From NCBI GenBank assembly GCA_039621445.1, contig CP154954.1, positions 64,934,891 through 64,998,890 of the forward strand: 64,000 nt of DNA, read 5' to 3'. This DNA comes from Euglena gracilis (taxonomy: Eukaryota > Euglenida > Euglenophyceae > Euglenales). The notes beneath the pieces were generated by a model, which was not told the origin of the DNA, ran no database searches, and was given only the letters and a program-made list of their open reading frames with translations. A program made the position numbers and the translations under genes. Shown piece by piece: positions 50,301 to 61,280 of the stretch; positions within the stretch are counted from its first letter, which is position 1; the number at the start of each line of letters is the position of its first letter.

Positions 50301-52974
50301 ACCCCCAACAGGGGGTTGCGCAGGTGCCTCCAAAAGAAGGGAGGTTTTTTTCTGACGCTTGCCATCGGGAGGTTTTGGGGTTTTTGATGTAGTTTTGCCC
50401 TCAGAAACTTGAAGTGCAAAATGGGGGCAACGTTCTCATCGGCCCGTTGCGTTGTGCTGGGCAAAACCACTCAGGTTGTCCATGCTTCCATAGATGAGAG
50501 AGGCGTCCGTCCACACCCCCACCCCCTTCTTCTCACCCTTCCAAACCCTAACTGGCCTCATCCAGGGAAGGGGAGGCATTCAGTTCAGGTCTGAATAGGA
50601 AGTCCTGGATGTCCTGAACATTCTTGGAAATCCTGAACAAAAGTCCTGGTCACATCCCCCACCCCGGCTTTATATTTGGACGGGATTTCAAGACCCTCAG
50701 GGAAGGCTTTACATTTGGGGGGGCTTTATATTTCGGGGGGAAAATCAAACTTTTTCGGGTGGCATCATCATGACCTTTGGCGGCTTTCAATTGTGCCCAA
50801 ATACCAAATTTTATGGCAAGTTTTCGTTGTGTACCTCCTATTTTTCACAAAAATGTGCAATTCTGATCAAAATGGACCATTTCTGGTGAAAAAAAAATGT
50901 TGTCTCCACCAAAAATTTTGTGTTTTTTCCTGAATGACACCAGCGTCTGCCTCATCGTAGGGGGGGGGGGGGCTTTATATTTGGGCGGCAAAACCAAACC
51001 CCCCGGGGGGGCTTTATATTTGGGGGGGGGGGTTAATTGATCTTTTTCAAAAAAAAATTTGCATAAAAATGTTTAAAGCAAAAATCATTACAATCGTCAC
51101 ATGCCTAGTAATTTTATCTGAAAGGTTGGTAATTTTTTTGGTGGAGTGCTTCAACTGCTGTTCTGCAAACCCCGACAAGAAAAGAAGCCATGCAAAATCG
51201 CGCGAAGTCATGTGAAGCCTCCTCATATGAAACTTCACACCCGTGGCACATTTTGCGTGAGAAGCCCTAATGCCAGCTGGAGCATTGGAACGTGCATCAG
51301 CTGGGATTTGTAGGCATTATTTTCTTCATGAATGTGGTATGGAATCCAATTATAAATTTCGGATTCACACCACAATGTTCGGTTTCAGTCTGTTGGTAAT
51401 TGGTAACAGCAAGTAGTTTTAGTTTTAGCAATACTAACAAATAAACAATATAAATTGAAATATGAATAAAATTCAAATAAATGAAAATATGGGCTAAACC
51501 GGACCATGTCTCTTGCTAGGTCAAAACCCCAGGGGAGCCGGCATCTCTCAAAAAAAAAAACAACAGCCTGGTGGGGCTACAACTACACACATGAGTACGT
51601 GGCAAAGGCGGTGGCCCCGGGCACCCTGCCCGTGGGGGCGACCAAGGTCACGTACCACAGCGACCCCAAGGAGGACGACAGCCAAGGCAAGGTACCGGGT
51701 GCCTCCCCCGCCGCGCCATGCTGGTTATACAGATTTGCACCAGACCTGGCGTTTCTTTGGTATAAATGATGCTTCTTTTTAAGAAAGGTCGCATCCCCCC
51801 TGGGTCAGGGGGTTGGGCATTTCGAACCCCCCGGTGGTTTAGTGGTCAACAACACCCCCCCCCGAAGGAACCAAAAAAATGAGCCAGGATAATAGACTCA
51901 TTTGGTGACCCCCGGGGAAGGGGGAGGGGCACTTTTCTCGAGCAAAAAACCCACCCACCCAGAACCCCCCCGGGGGGAGGGGGGGGATCCGCCCACCCGC
52001 TAACCCTTGCAAAAAAAAACGCCCGAAGTGGGCAAAAACCCATAAAATATCTGGCCAACCCAACCTTCCCCTCCACCCACCACCCATAGGGTTGCGGGGA
52101 TTGCCAACCAGCCCTGCCACCCCCACCAGCGACCAACCACGGGCAAAACCAATTACCACGACCAAAAGGGCCCTTCCCAGCCTCTGCCTAGAAGGTGGTC
52201 CTGGGATGGGGAGATTCGCCCCCAAACCTGAACCACCCGATTTTCGGGAATGCACCTTGCAGCGGGGGTGCAGGAATGCACCTTGCACCAGGCTTTTATA
52301 TGCAGCCCTGGGGGGGTGGTCCCCCCCTTGACGACAAGCGGGGGGGTCCCGTCCAACCTCCCCCCCCCCCACCTGCCGAAACTGAGCACCTCCGCTCCCA
52401 CGCAGGTCGTCTTCAGCAACATCCTGCCTGCCCTGCCCATTTTCACGAAGGCGGAGTACAACAAGCGGACGACTCGGCATTTGAGGGAGTGGTTCACTTT
52501 CTTCGTCCTCGGTGTGTCACTCTGCAATCACCAGTGAGCTCCAATGCAGAGGTTTTAGATTTCCACAAAATGTTAAACACACTGCTGTGAGATGTTTCCT
52601 CCCATCCTTTCATAGGTTCATCAAATTTTTCGCCCAACGAAAACAAGAGTTCATTGGTGCAGCAAAAGACTAGTCAGTTTCAAGGGTTTGTAATGCAACC
52701 ACAATGCAACCACATTTTGTTGTTGTGTGACGCCATGACCGGTCACAAACAAGAGTTGGGCAGTTAATGCTACGTCCAATTTTTGGCTTGACAGACTTTC
52801 TGCTTTGCCGATTTTCTCTTTCCTGTTCGCGCCATGCTGTGCTATGCAGCTTTCATCCCCGTGGGGTTGCCGGCAGTGATGTATTTCACGGCGCGGAAGA
52901 AGCTGCAGGAGCTGGACGAGAAGCTGAACCCCCCCGCGCCGGGGGCGAAGGGCAAGGGAGGGAAGAAGGCCTAG
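47372..52974 (+). CDS. SSR2: Translocon-associated protein subunit beta (TRAP-beta)
   Basis: TRAP-beta is a single-pass ER membrane protein that works with the Sec61 channel in protein import. Exons: 47372-47428, 48202-48305, 49585-49639, 50168-50251 (or to 50216), 50405-50474 (or from 50415), 51567-51691, 52406-52511, 52850-52974. All phases agree in both variants (about 226 or 241 residues; animal TRAP-beta is about 183). Exon 1 is a signal peptide (MMHAAALLLLCLLPFCAAN). The lumenal domain has LNKFEVVGDEDVSVTINVFN, VGKS, AAVSVEVDDTAWADK, VKGSLATSIDKILPGS and WGYNYTHEY with an NYT glycosylation sequon. The end has VVFSNILPALPIFTKAEYNK, a membrane segment around FTFFVLGAFIPVGLPAVMYF, and a Lys-rich cytosolic tail. 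These match known TRAP-beta sequences in order and spacing (for example NVGxSAA). Introns are GT-AG, except a possible GC donor after 50216. The exon 4/5 boundary is the weak point. Confidence 0.85.
48629..49063. mobile_element. Inverted-repeat element CAGGCTTYTGCTYAAGG, 435 bp, in a TRAP-beta intron
   Basis: The left end CAGGCTTCTGCTTAAGG is inverted at the right end (CCTTGAGCAAAAGCCTG), next to C/G-runs. Inside are repeated GTCTAGCTAGTCC words and GGCGTGAAGCGCC and GGCGCGCAGCGCC hairpins. No TA flanks or clear target duplication. It lies in the intron between exons 2 and 3. Confidence 0.82.
49160..49320. mobile_element. Foldback element, 161 bp, in the same TRAP-beta intron
   Basis: The left arm GGCCTCTATAGAGTACTCAG, CAAACCCAAAGAGCCGCCCA, ACTC, GGGGGGACCC is inverted on the right with about 80-85% identity. 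The loop is GAGTGAGGCGCCAAAGGCGC. A telomere-like TAGGGTTAGGGTT lies just to the left (49116-49129). Confidence 0.85.
49408..49523. mobile_element. Truncated copy of the CAGGCTT element
   Basis: Matches the last about 115 bases of 48629-49063 (GTCTAGCCGATTGGCTAGCC, C-run, GTCCTTAAGCAAAAGCCTG). It ends 61 bases before exon 3 of the TRAP-beta gene, so it supplies much of the 3' part of that intron. Confidence 0.8.
50658..51033. mobile_element. GGCTTTATATTTGGGG-family element, in a TRAP-beta intron
   Basis: GGCTTTATATTTGG or GGCTTTACATTTGG plus G-runs occurs five times. The right end GGGGGGTT abuts TA (51034-51035). It shares GCGGCAAAACCAAACCCCC with 44435-44794 in opposite orientation. The left border is uncertain. 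Confidence 0.65.
51692..52405. other. TRAP-beta intron 6 with C/G-capped element debris
   Basis: C- and G-run clusters at 51795-51865, 51908-51990 and 52310-52372, and the duplicated word GGAATGCACCTTGCA at 52239 and 52272. Complete elements cannot be delimited. Confidence 0.5.
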
Positions 52975-53422
52975 ACGAACGAACAATCTCTCGACAGGAC
53001 TGGAATGTGTCCGGAACATTGCACCCAACCCCGCGGTTTTGAAGTGCTTTTGATGGAAGCCTTCAATGGAAGTTCTTTAACAGCCCTTTCCCCTACAAAA
53101 AGGGCAGAGGGAGCTCAGGAATTTGGGAATTTATTGCGAGATCTTTTGGAAGTAACGGAAAAATCCCCGCTCAATTTAAAGTCCCCTGGCCAAGCAAAAA
53201 TCAAAAGACAATGAGCCCCCCCCCAAAAAAATGAATTAAGGCTTCAGAAACCTCTTTGAAAAATTTCTGAAACCCGAGATGGCCAGCCCCCGAAACACTG
53301 GGCATTAGGCCGCAGAAATACGGTTTTTTTCTCAGACCGGCAGACCTCTTCTTTTTGACGCTTGTACCCCACACTTTCGCACTCCCCTTGGGGGGGGAAG
53401 ACTGAGAGGGGAGGAAGGGACA

Positions 53423-53484
53423 TCAAGGACACCTCGGACTCCGAACTTTGCCATTGGGAGGCCCTGCCTTGTTCGCCGGCGGGG
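53423..53484 (-). repeat. Left inverted terminal repeat of the DIRS-like element
   Basis: CACCTCGGACTCCGAACTTTGCCATTG... GCCGGCGGGG is the inverse of 58918-58972. A third related copy (CCACCGGCGCGCAAGGCATG, GTCCCGAGGCGCCTC) lies at 54050-54105 in the same orientation as the right repeat. Split inverted repeats with extra internal copies are typical of DIRS elements. Confidence 0.75.
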
Positions 53485-54430
53485 GGGAAAAGACACTCAC
53501 AATGTCTTTGTGCTTCGCCCTCGGTTTCCCGCCCTCCCTTGTCGGTTTTTCTTTCAGGGAGTTCGACGGAAACGACAACAGGCCATTGCCCCGCTTTTCC
53601 GGCTTATTGAAGCTGAATTTTTTTGGAAGGCCGGCTTTGCACCCCAAAGTGGCGGGGCCGGCTGTGGCCAAGTGCTCCAAGTTTTCTTCGGCAACTGACC
53701 GACGGCAGTGGCCAATTTCAAAAAAACTTTATGAGCCCAAACCCAGTTTCTTCATCGCTTTGCCGCTTCTGGGGTGGGATCTGCTGCTGCGATCATTTCC
53801 CCCGGCACACAACCCCCCACTTCATCGAGCATCGACGTGACCGATGAAGTGACGAGCATCGAGCATCAACGTCCATATAGATGTTTTATAATTAACCATT
53901 TGATTCGCCTCGCAACGTCTTTGTGCTCGCCCGCGGTGTCCCTTTTTCCCTGGTCAGCTTGCCTCGAACGAGCGCGAGGTTTTTTTTGCTTCCGTCGCTG
54001 CCATAAGCAGGGACTCCTTGCCCAGAGCTCGTCTTAATCTCAGAAACAGACCACCGGCGCGCAAGGCATGGCCTTGAGGTAAAAGCGTGGGTCCCGAGGC
54101 GCCTCGAAAGGGCAAAGGGCGGAGTCAGAGGTGTCTTTTGGGTGTCCCTTCCTGCTCGTTGGTTTTCGTAATACGAGCCATTTGTGTTTCATGCTTTTCG
54201 GCGTATTAGGGGCGGGTGTTGGTGTAGTCAGTTAGTAGTTGGGTGTTAGTTTTGAAAAATGACATACTTTGGGTGGGAGCTTCTTTGCTTGCGTGAACAA
54301 CTGAATATCAATTATGTACTTCCCTTGAGTTGATCTTTGAATTGGCACTTGCAATGCAAAACAATTGAAGCCAAATAACAGATAAAAACAGAGTAAACAA
54401 AGCCCTGCGCAGAAAATGTACAATTGGGGG
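53485..54430. other. Terminal region of the DIRS-like element
   Basis: The word AAYGTCTTTGTGCTYGCCC occurs at about 53501 and 53918, so this part also contains duplicated terminal sequence. No gene. Confidence 0.4.
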
Positions 54431-54739
54431 GGCTACAGCTGGGGGGCTACTTGGTATACTTTGTGCAATTCTTAATGAATTGCGCCGTCCCAAGCACCCA
54501 CCAAGGGGGTGCGCATGCTTGCGCAAAGCCCGGAGGGCCTTGCACATCCCCTTGGGGGTTGCCTGTTGGCCCCCTCAACCTACCCCCTCCTTTACCTTCC
54601 CTTGGCTTGGTCAAAATGGGCTGTGGGGCCCCCTTGGGAGCCAGGGGGGCCTCAAAAGGTCCTTGGGGGCCTTGGAGCCCCCTCGCGGCCCTTTGTGGCC
54701 CCTTTGGGCCCCCTTGAGACCCCTCTTTGGGGCGGGCAC

Positions 54740-55250
54740 CCTCGGACCGCGCACAACTGATGGTTCTTTGGACCTGTGCCAAATCAGATGATCTGTATAA
54801 ACAGAGGATGTGTGAACAGAAAATGAGTTGTGTACGCAATGTACATATATTAGAGGGCAGGGGGGACTGTGCCAGCCCCAGGAGGATTGGGAGGGGATCC
54901 CAGAATGCACCATATTTCTCCAGGTTTTGGTTCCAAAGCCTGTTATAAGGTGCCAACATGGCATGGAACCTTAGGCCACCAAAGCCAGGGATCAAAAGCA
55001 TAGCACTGTATGCATTGTGTGCTTGGGCCTTTGAAAATTGCGACAGTTGAATTAGAGCGTCAACCACTTGGTCAGTGGTGGATTCAGGGGGTGGTACCCC
55101 CATTTTGTCCAAAATCACCCATAAAAGCGTAAAAGCGCTTTGATAACGCTTTAAGCTGGGGTTTCTTCCCAGGAAATCGTTAATGGTTGTATTTTGTACT
55201 TGTTTCCCCTCCAGAATTTGCCTGAGCAAATCATGCAAAGCAGGGGCCAC
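54740..55250 (-). CDS. Tyrosine recombinase, DIRS type, C-terminally truncated
   Basis: In DIRS elements the tyrosine recombinase integrates circular cDNA. The minus-strand frame starts MAPALHDLLRQILEGKQ and reaches LRTQLIFCSHILCLYRSSDL, the arginine-containing start of the catalytic core seen in this family. After about 54740 it runs into Gly/Pro/Gln-rich translation (54430-54740) unlike any recombinase, so the second half of the core, with the catalytic tyrosine, is missing. Compare the other copy at 58935, which keeps it. Confidence 0.7.
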
Positions 55251-55269
55251 CTGAGGAGTGACATTCCCC

Positions 55270-56970
55270 CCCCCTGCAATTGGTGAACATACTCATGTAG
55301 AGGGTGATTTTCAGGCAGGGGGTCCCTGGAACTTTCATTTTTATTAACTGGGGCCACCGTGTGGCTGAATCCCAGTAGGGGGTGACCATCAAAACTTTGG
55401 CCTGTGGAAACATTTTTAATCTGGGGAGAAATTTTTGGATTACAGACCAGGGGGGGGGGGTTGCATAAAGATCCCCCATGTTGTCTAGTGGACATTGTAA
55501 TGCATCTACTGCTGTGGCTCCCCAGTGGGGCCACCTGGCCACAAAATTGGGCAGTTTTTTGTTGCCTGGGGAGGCAAAAAGGTCTGTTTTTAGGCCGATG
55601 TATTTTTTGAACTGCTGCCTCAGCCATTGAAAAAGTTAGGGGTCCAGTGAATAATCCCCCCTGTCCATTTCCCACCTGCTTATGGGGTCTGACAGGCATT
55701 CCTTGGAGGGGACCCACTTTATTTGCAGGTTTATGTTGTGCTCCATGCACCATTTGAAGAAAGGTCGTAGCATGGAATTGAAAGGGTCTTTTCTGCCCCC
55801 CCCCTTTGTTAAGTAAGAGTAAATTACTTGATTGTCCATGGATAGGGACACAGTTTCCCCTGGCTGGCTGAGGCTTTGAACTGTGCTTATTGCTGCACTT
55901 AATTCTTTGACATTTATGTGCAAAATGAAGTTTTACCTCCAAAATTCTTGCACAAGTTTGCCTGTTCGAATATCCATCCCCCCCCCCCAGGCATGGGTAC
56001 TGCTGTCTGAGTGCAACTCCCTGGTTGCACTTTGGGGGAAGGGTCTGCCCCCCAGGTGTCCAGCAGAATTTTTATTTCTCTTAATAGGTCCTTTATTCTT
56101 TTGGAAATGGGGTGTTTTGAGTCCCAGGGGGCTGTGGAATTTTCCACCAAAAAAATTGCCAGTGCATCCGTAAAGGCCCTTAGAAAGGGCAAGGCCATTA
56201 GATTGCACCTTATTTGGCCTAAAATGGCAGCCAGTTGCCTTTTTGACATGTAATCTTTTTTCACCATTTTTCCCAGCTCCTTTTTTAAGTTTTTTTTTGG
56301 GGGGGGCACCTGTAATTTTCCCTCTTGGAAGTTTAGTTGAAATCCAAGATGATTTACGATTTGGGTGGGCTGCAGGGTGGACTTTTTTACATTTATTTTG
56401 AATGCTGATTTGATTAAATCCCTGACCACTGTTTTCAGGTGATTTTGCAAGATGTTTTGGGTTGGGGCCACCAGTAAAATGTCGTCCAGGTAAATAAATA
56501 CTTGGATGCCCCTTTTCCTCCACAGCTTTTAAAACGTTTTCATTACTGACATGAAAATTTGGGGCATTACATTCAGGCCAAAACAGTCTGCCTGGAATTC
56601 CCAGATCTGCCCCCCCACCTGATGTCTTAGAAATGGCCTTAGGGCCTGGCTCACTGGAATGTGGAAGTAAGCATCCTTTAGGTCTATTTTTGCTGCCCAG
56701 TGGCCTTTTTCCAACTTTGGAAAAATGTGCTGGATGTGATCCAGCTTGAAAGGTTTCACTTGGAACCGTTGATTTATTTCCCTGCAATCGCTTATTAATC
56801 TCCATTTTGTGTGCCCCCCCCTCTGGTTTTGAAATTAGAAACCAGGGGATCAGGTGCTGGGTGGTTGAATCCTTCGCCCTCTTTACGGATCCAGATTTTT
56901 TGTAATCCTGCGGTATTTTTTCTGTTTGGGGTAGGTTCAAATTTGCTCTGGGTTTTGGGTGGGTGGACAA
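55270..56970 (-). pseudogene. Reverse transcriptase and RNase H of a DIRS-like retrotransposon (frameshifted)
   Basis: Read on the minus strand. RT: AKIDLKDAYFHIPVSQALRP, then FGLNVMPQIF (56530-56760), and YLDD, the catalytic box, at 56481-56492. RNase H follows: HINVKELSAA, MDNQVIYSYL, WVPSKECLSDPISRWEMDRG (55636-55923). Then comes the linker DLFASPGNKKLPNFVARW ... AVDALQ (55400-55600), usual for DIRS/PAT-type polyproteins. The frame changes near 56520 and again near 55925, so it does not encode an intact polyprotein as written. Homopolymers lie nearby, so assembly error cannot be excluded. Confidence 0.85.
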
Positions 56971-56999
56971 TTTTGGTGAGCTGACCCAGGGGGGTTGAA

Positions 57000-58680
57000 T
57001 GCCATCCCTGATGAGTTGACATGTTGTTGGGGGGGCATTTTTTGTCCACCATTTTAAGCTTTTTTTGCAACCTTTGATGGAAAGGGGGGTCTCCCCATTT
57101 TTCCTCCATGGAATTTATTTACTGGATAAGATGATTTTTGGAGGGCTGGGCTGGTGGTGATGGACGTTTTGGGCTTTTTTGCAACCTTTGATGGAGGGGT
57201 GTCTCCCTTTATTTCTTCCATTGATTTTATTTCTGGATAAGGTGATTTTGGGGAGACTGGCCTGGTGGTGCTGGACATTGCACCCCTAGGTCCCCTAGGG
57301 CTTGGGCCCTTGGAAAAAGAATTTTTTTCTGGGGGGATGTGCATGCACTCTCTCCATCTCTGCTCACCTCTCTGGAGGATCTTGTTGTTGGAAGACATAC
57401 CAAAGGGCTTAATGCCCCTGTTTGGCCTATCTGGTCTACTGCATGTTGATGTGGTCGGTTGACATACCATTGGGGGGGCCTCTGTGGGTCCCCCCCTTGA
57501 TTGAATAATTGGGAATTGAGAAATAATTGTTGGAGGGGTTCCTGCCCCTCCCTCCATAAGGGCGGGCCACTGTGGGTCCCTTTTCCTCCTGGGGCTGGGT
57601 CATTGAAAGGGCCACTGTGGGTCCCTTTTTCCCCCATTTTTGGCAGAGGGCCTCTGTGGGTGTGTGTGGCAAACGGGAGATCCTACGGAGGTAGGTCGCC
57701 GGCGCGTAGTACCAAGCCGAGTATCGCTCGAGTAGCTTATTCGGTAAGGCACTGGGCTCACACGCGGGAGGTCGTGGGTTCGAGACCCAGGTCCCGCCGT
57801 GTGAGTCCTGATCGATCCCGTACGGGCAGAGGGCATACCGCGGGGATCGATCGACGCGTGAGGCTGCGCACGTGGACGAACGTTGATCGGTCGGATTACC
57901 ACGGGCGTGGCCCCTCGCTAGCAGACGAGCCACGGCAAGTAGTTTGAGCTGCCCCGTGGCCGTCCAACAGCGGGTGGCTAAACCTACATACAGTGGGTCC
58001 CTCGGGGGATATTACCAGCAGCTTCCTTATCTTCTTGGTGGCCACTGTTGGTCCACCCTGCTGGTCTCCAAGGTCTCCATGTATAATTTTTTTTCCATAA
58101 TCCATCTGTTGGTCTTCTGGGCCTTGAGTTCTTCTTGGCCCCAAGCCCCATTGGAAATCTGGGGGGGCTGCTGTGGCCCCCCCCTTGTCCCCTTGAGAGG
58201 GGCTGTTGTGCAAGATGAATTCGGGGGGTTGTACAGACCTTTTCTGCCCCTTCCTGAGGGGATTTGCTTGAAAAACTGGCCCCCATGGCCCCTGTGGTGT
58301 TGACCTCCTTGGCCTTGATTCCATCTCCCCCTCTTCTGGGAAATTTGTGCACAGGCGACTGGGCGCCTTTGGGGGAGATGCCACTGATGTGTGGGCTTTG
58401 ATGGTCCAAATGTGTAGTAATTTGTGCCCCCATGGCCCATCCTTTGCCCACCAAGGGCTGGGGCTGACTTCTGTCTTCTGGGCCTTCTGGCCACAGTGGT
58501 CCAAGGACCGTGGCCGTCACTGGGGGGGGGGGGGCTGGGAAATTTCTGGGGTGGGGGTCTGGGGGGGAAGAAAGGCCACGGTTTGCTGTGTGTCGGCCGC
58601 CTCTCCAAGTTCTCCAGCTGCTGCGGCCACTCCTCCAGGACGTCCGTGGTGATATAATTCCAATTTCTTCTCCACTGCAT
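57000..58680 (-). pseudogene. gag-like region of the DIRS-like element, interrupted
   Basis: The minus-strand ATG at 58680 opens MQWRRNWNYITTDVLEEWPQ. After it, Pro/Gly/Lys-rich translation passes among three frames down to about 57000. The phrase GGCCACTGTGGGTCCC is repeated at 57567 and 57609, with variants near 57656, 57990 and 58040. The insertion at 57667-57975 interrupts it. The gag assignment rests on position and composition only. Confidence 0.5.
57667..57975 (+). mobile_element. tRNA-derived SINE-like insertion
   Basis: TAGCTTATTCGG (57733-57744) and GGTTCGAGACC (57777-57787) are good RNA polymerase III A and B boxes at tRNA spacing. A CAC sits at the anticodon position (valine-like). 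The anticodon and acceptor stems do not pair, so this is not a working tRNA but a tRNA-derived head followed by about 170 bases of GC-rich body (GATCGATCCCGTACGGGC, GATCGATCGACGCG). Exact ends are uncertain. Confidence 0.7.
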
Positions 58681-58917
58681 TGCTCATCGAAGTCGAAATT
58701 GAAATTTGATAATTGACTTCTCAGTTGATATCCGTCTGGTTTGTGTTCTTCTGGATATTGAATTGATATTGACTTCTTTTCTCAGTTCTTCCTCGTCTGT
58801 GATCTCTGTTCCTTTCTTCTGGGTGTCGAAGGGCAAGCTAGGAATCAGCCATCTCCGGCGAAAAAAGGCACTAAGCGGGACCTCCTAACCCAGCGCACCA
58901 AACAATCACAACAAAAC

Positions 58918-58972
58918 CGCCGGCGAGCAAGGCATTGCCTCACAATGGCAAAGTGCGGAGCCCGAGGTGTCT
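58918..58972 (+). repeat. Right inverted terminal repeat of the DIRS-like element
   Basis: CCGCCGGCGAGCAAGGCATT, GCCTCACAATGGCAAAGTGC, GGAGCCCGAGGTGTC is the inverse of 53423-53480 with few mismatches. The next bases enter the second recombinase copy. Confidence 0.78.
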
Positions 58973-59744
58973 AATTCCTGGGTTTGCTGGTTTGAGATTT
59001 CACACCATGTCGGCCCCTTACAAGAGGCTTTGGAATCAAAATCTGGAGAAATATGGGGGATCCCCTCCCAATCCACCTGGTGCTGGCCCAAGCCCCTTTC
59101 CCTCTGGTATATGCACGTTGCGCACACAGCCGATTTTTTCCTCCAGAATTCTCCGCTTATATCGATCTCCTGATCTTGAGAGAATCAAACGAGCAACCAG
59201 TGTGTTAGGAAAGGCGCCCCACATTAAAATTAGGCGTAACGGCCAGAAATTCCAGAAATGGGAGAGAGTTGTTTCATTTCCAAGGCGCCGACAGATACGT
59301 CCCTTTCATTTAATGATGGCTTATGTGACTCCAACCCGATTTAACGTACAGCCTGGGGGTCCCCTTCTGATTTCATTAAAAACCCCCTTCAAAGCCATAA
59401 GTGCTGATACAATTGCTTCAAGAATTTTTATCCCAGCATGGGATACCCCCCAGGCGGGGGGGGGCACACTCCACCAGATGGGCACAAAAATGGGTCTTTC
59501 TGCCAAAGAAGTTTTTGAAATTCGCCAGCGGAAGGGGGTGGAGGCTTTCACAGCCCATTATCAAAGACTTGGTGCCCAAAGCGTACCCTTTGACCCTGTG
59601 GTTCCGTGGAGACCCTCGACAGTGGCGTGTGCATCATTTGCCGATGTTGGGACATGGCGAACAGGCCCAATTTTAGTGTTTTTCAGCCTGTGCACCATTT
59701 TGAAAAGGGCTCAAAACCCTGGCTTTGAACTCCGGGACACGTGA
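58935..59744 (+). pseudogene. Second DIRS-type tyrosine recombinase fragment, opposite strand
   Basis: From about 58975 the plus strand reads IPGFAGLRFH, APYKRLWNQNLEKYG and LRTQPIFSSRILRLYRSPDL, closely matching the minus-strand copy at 54740-55250. It then continues through the missing core: LLISLKTPFKAISADTIASR, GTLHQMGTKMGL and FTAHYQRL, the last with a candidate catalytic tyrosine. The N-terminal part is absent because the terminal repeat joins directly to mid-gene. It is therefore a truncated, inverted second element. Confidence 0.75.
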
Positions 59745-61280
59745 ATTTTCCCCCAAAAAAGGGCCAAAACCCCTGTTGCGAGTCCCTCGTTTTTGAAGCC
59801 TTGACTGTGTTCCCTGGATGGTGCTGCACAGTCTGGGTGTAATTTGACCCTTTTTGTTACTTTTTTTAGGCTCTGCGTTGTGTCCGATAAGGGTTGCCTG
59901 CTGAGGCATTGAGGCATCCAGAGGGTGGACTCTACATACACGTTGTGAACAGTTGGAAAAAACGGTATAAAATCTGCCAAATACGTACCCATTTTTCAAA
60001 AAAAAGCCCCCAAATGCCAAAAAAAAGTGACCATTGGAGCAGAGGGTTTTTTTTTGGGTCGATTTTTGACTTCGAGAATTTAGTTGGGTTGGGGGTTGGG
60101 TGCCTGGCCCATGCGTCACACACGCAGAGTATCTCGTGGGTCGGCAATTTCCGAGTCTACAACAGGGGGTGGTGAAGCCCACTGGGGAAACACATGGCAT
60201 CAAAAACTCATGACCTGTCTGGCTGTGTTTGGCATTGCATTTCATAGAGCTTGAAATTCAGACTTTTTGTAAATTACCATTTTTTTTTACAAAGTATCCG
60301 TGTAGCTGTTAGGGTTCGGCATTCACAACCTCCAGGGAGGAGTTGGGCGTTTGGAACAACTTCGGTGACACTAAATGGGGCCCCAACCCACCTGCGTTCC
60401 CTCATTAGGTGTCCAGTTGTTGGAACAAAAATATATCATCTGGGAACCAGGTGTTCGTTGGACATGGGGCGAAGGGGTGGAGTGCAGGTGGCAACACCAC
60501 AAGGTGTACAAGACATCAACCTCCTGAAAAATTATCAAAACCCAAAAAAATTTACTTAAAAACATTCTGAGAAATTCTCAAAACTTTTCAAATATTGATC
60601 GCGGAGGGAGACATCGAACCTATTCTGATTCTATAAATATCATTGGATTGATTGCTTCTATGTGTTGTGATGTGTTTTGTAACTTTTGTGATATTTTTTA
60701 TAACTTTTGAAAACAATTTCCTTGATCACAAACAAACAGAACCTCACCCCCACTTAGCTCCTGTCACCTGACAAGTCTGCTGGTGCTGTGGCAACTCCCC
60801 ATCACGGCAGGTTAGCACTGGGGGGGGGGGGCAGGTTCAAATGATACTGATGGAGGAAGAGCAGACAAAGGAAAACCTGAGACGGAAAAAAATAAGAATG
60901 GAAGCAATTTGAAATTCATCGAAATATCTCCAAGTCAAGTTGAAACCACAAAGGCTGCAGCAATTTGACACAAAATCAACATCAGCTGAACGGCTGTATC
61001 CAGATCAACCAATCAAACAAACCAGTAGAAGACAATGACAAAAAAAAACAGTCAGCAACGAAGTCGGCAAGGTGCTCGATTTATTGCAGGTCATGCGGAT
61101 ATAACAAAAGTGAAAGCACAAGGTGCGAGGAGCGATGGGCTTGGATTGGGGTGTGGATCCCCCCCAATGATCAGGGAGACAAGCGTAGGGTGGACCCCCA
61201 ACCTAAAAACGAACTCTGACAAAATGGGCATTTTTTCCCCGGCTGTGCAACTCAAACCAACAACCAGTGTCGCTTAAAAA
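59745..61280. other. Spacer
   Basis: No exon-like segment. A remnant of the CTGTCAGG element family is visible near 60760-60835 (CCTGTCACCTGACAAG ... G-run). Confidence 0.4.

Larger units (their letters stand above)
53423..58972 (-). mobile_element. DIRS-like tyrosine-recombinase retrotransposon, about 5.5 kb
   Basis: Gene order on the minus strand is gag-like (58680 to about 57000), RT, RNase H, linker, recombinase, between inverted terminal repeats at 58918-58972 and 53423-53484. No long terminal repeats, integrase or protease motifs. It is damaged by frameshifts, a SINE-like insertion at 57667-57975 and loss of the recombinase end. Confidence 0.8.

Noticed and set aside
51506-51566. ATG at 51506 as the start of a separate short gene (MSLARSKPQG...)
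   Set aside because: The frame continues into the TRAP-beta exon, but the first 20 codons are low-complexity and Lys-rich through an A-run. Homology and phase favour an internal exon starting at 51567.
55933-56970. Single 345-codon minus-strand frame over the RT region taken as the RT protein
   Set aside because: Its translation is out of frame with the RT motifs for part of its length. The conserved DLKDAYFHIP and YLDD lie in other frames, so the long frame is a product of the frameshifts.
57733-57800. Functional tRNA-Val(CAC) gene
   Set aside because: Box A, box B and the anticodon position are good, but the anticodon and acceptor stems do not pair.
57436-57933. Minus-strand 165-codon frame containing VSNPRPPACEPSALPN
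   Set aside because: It is the antisense reading of the tRNA-derived A-box/B-box region, a known source of spurious proteins.
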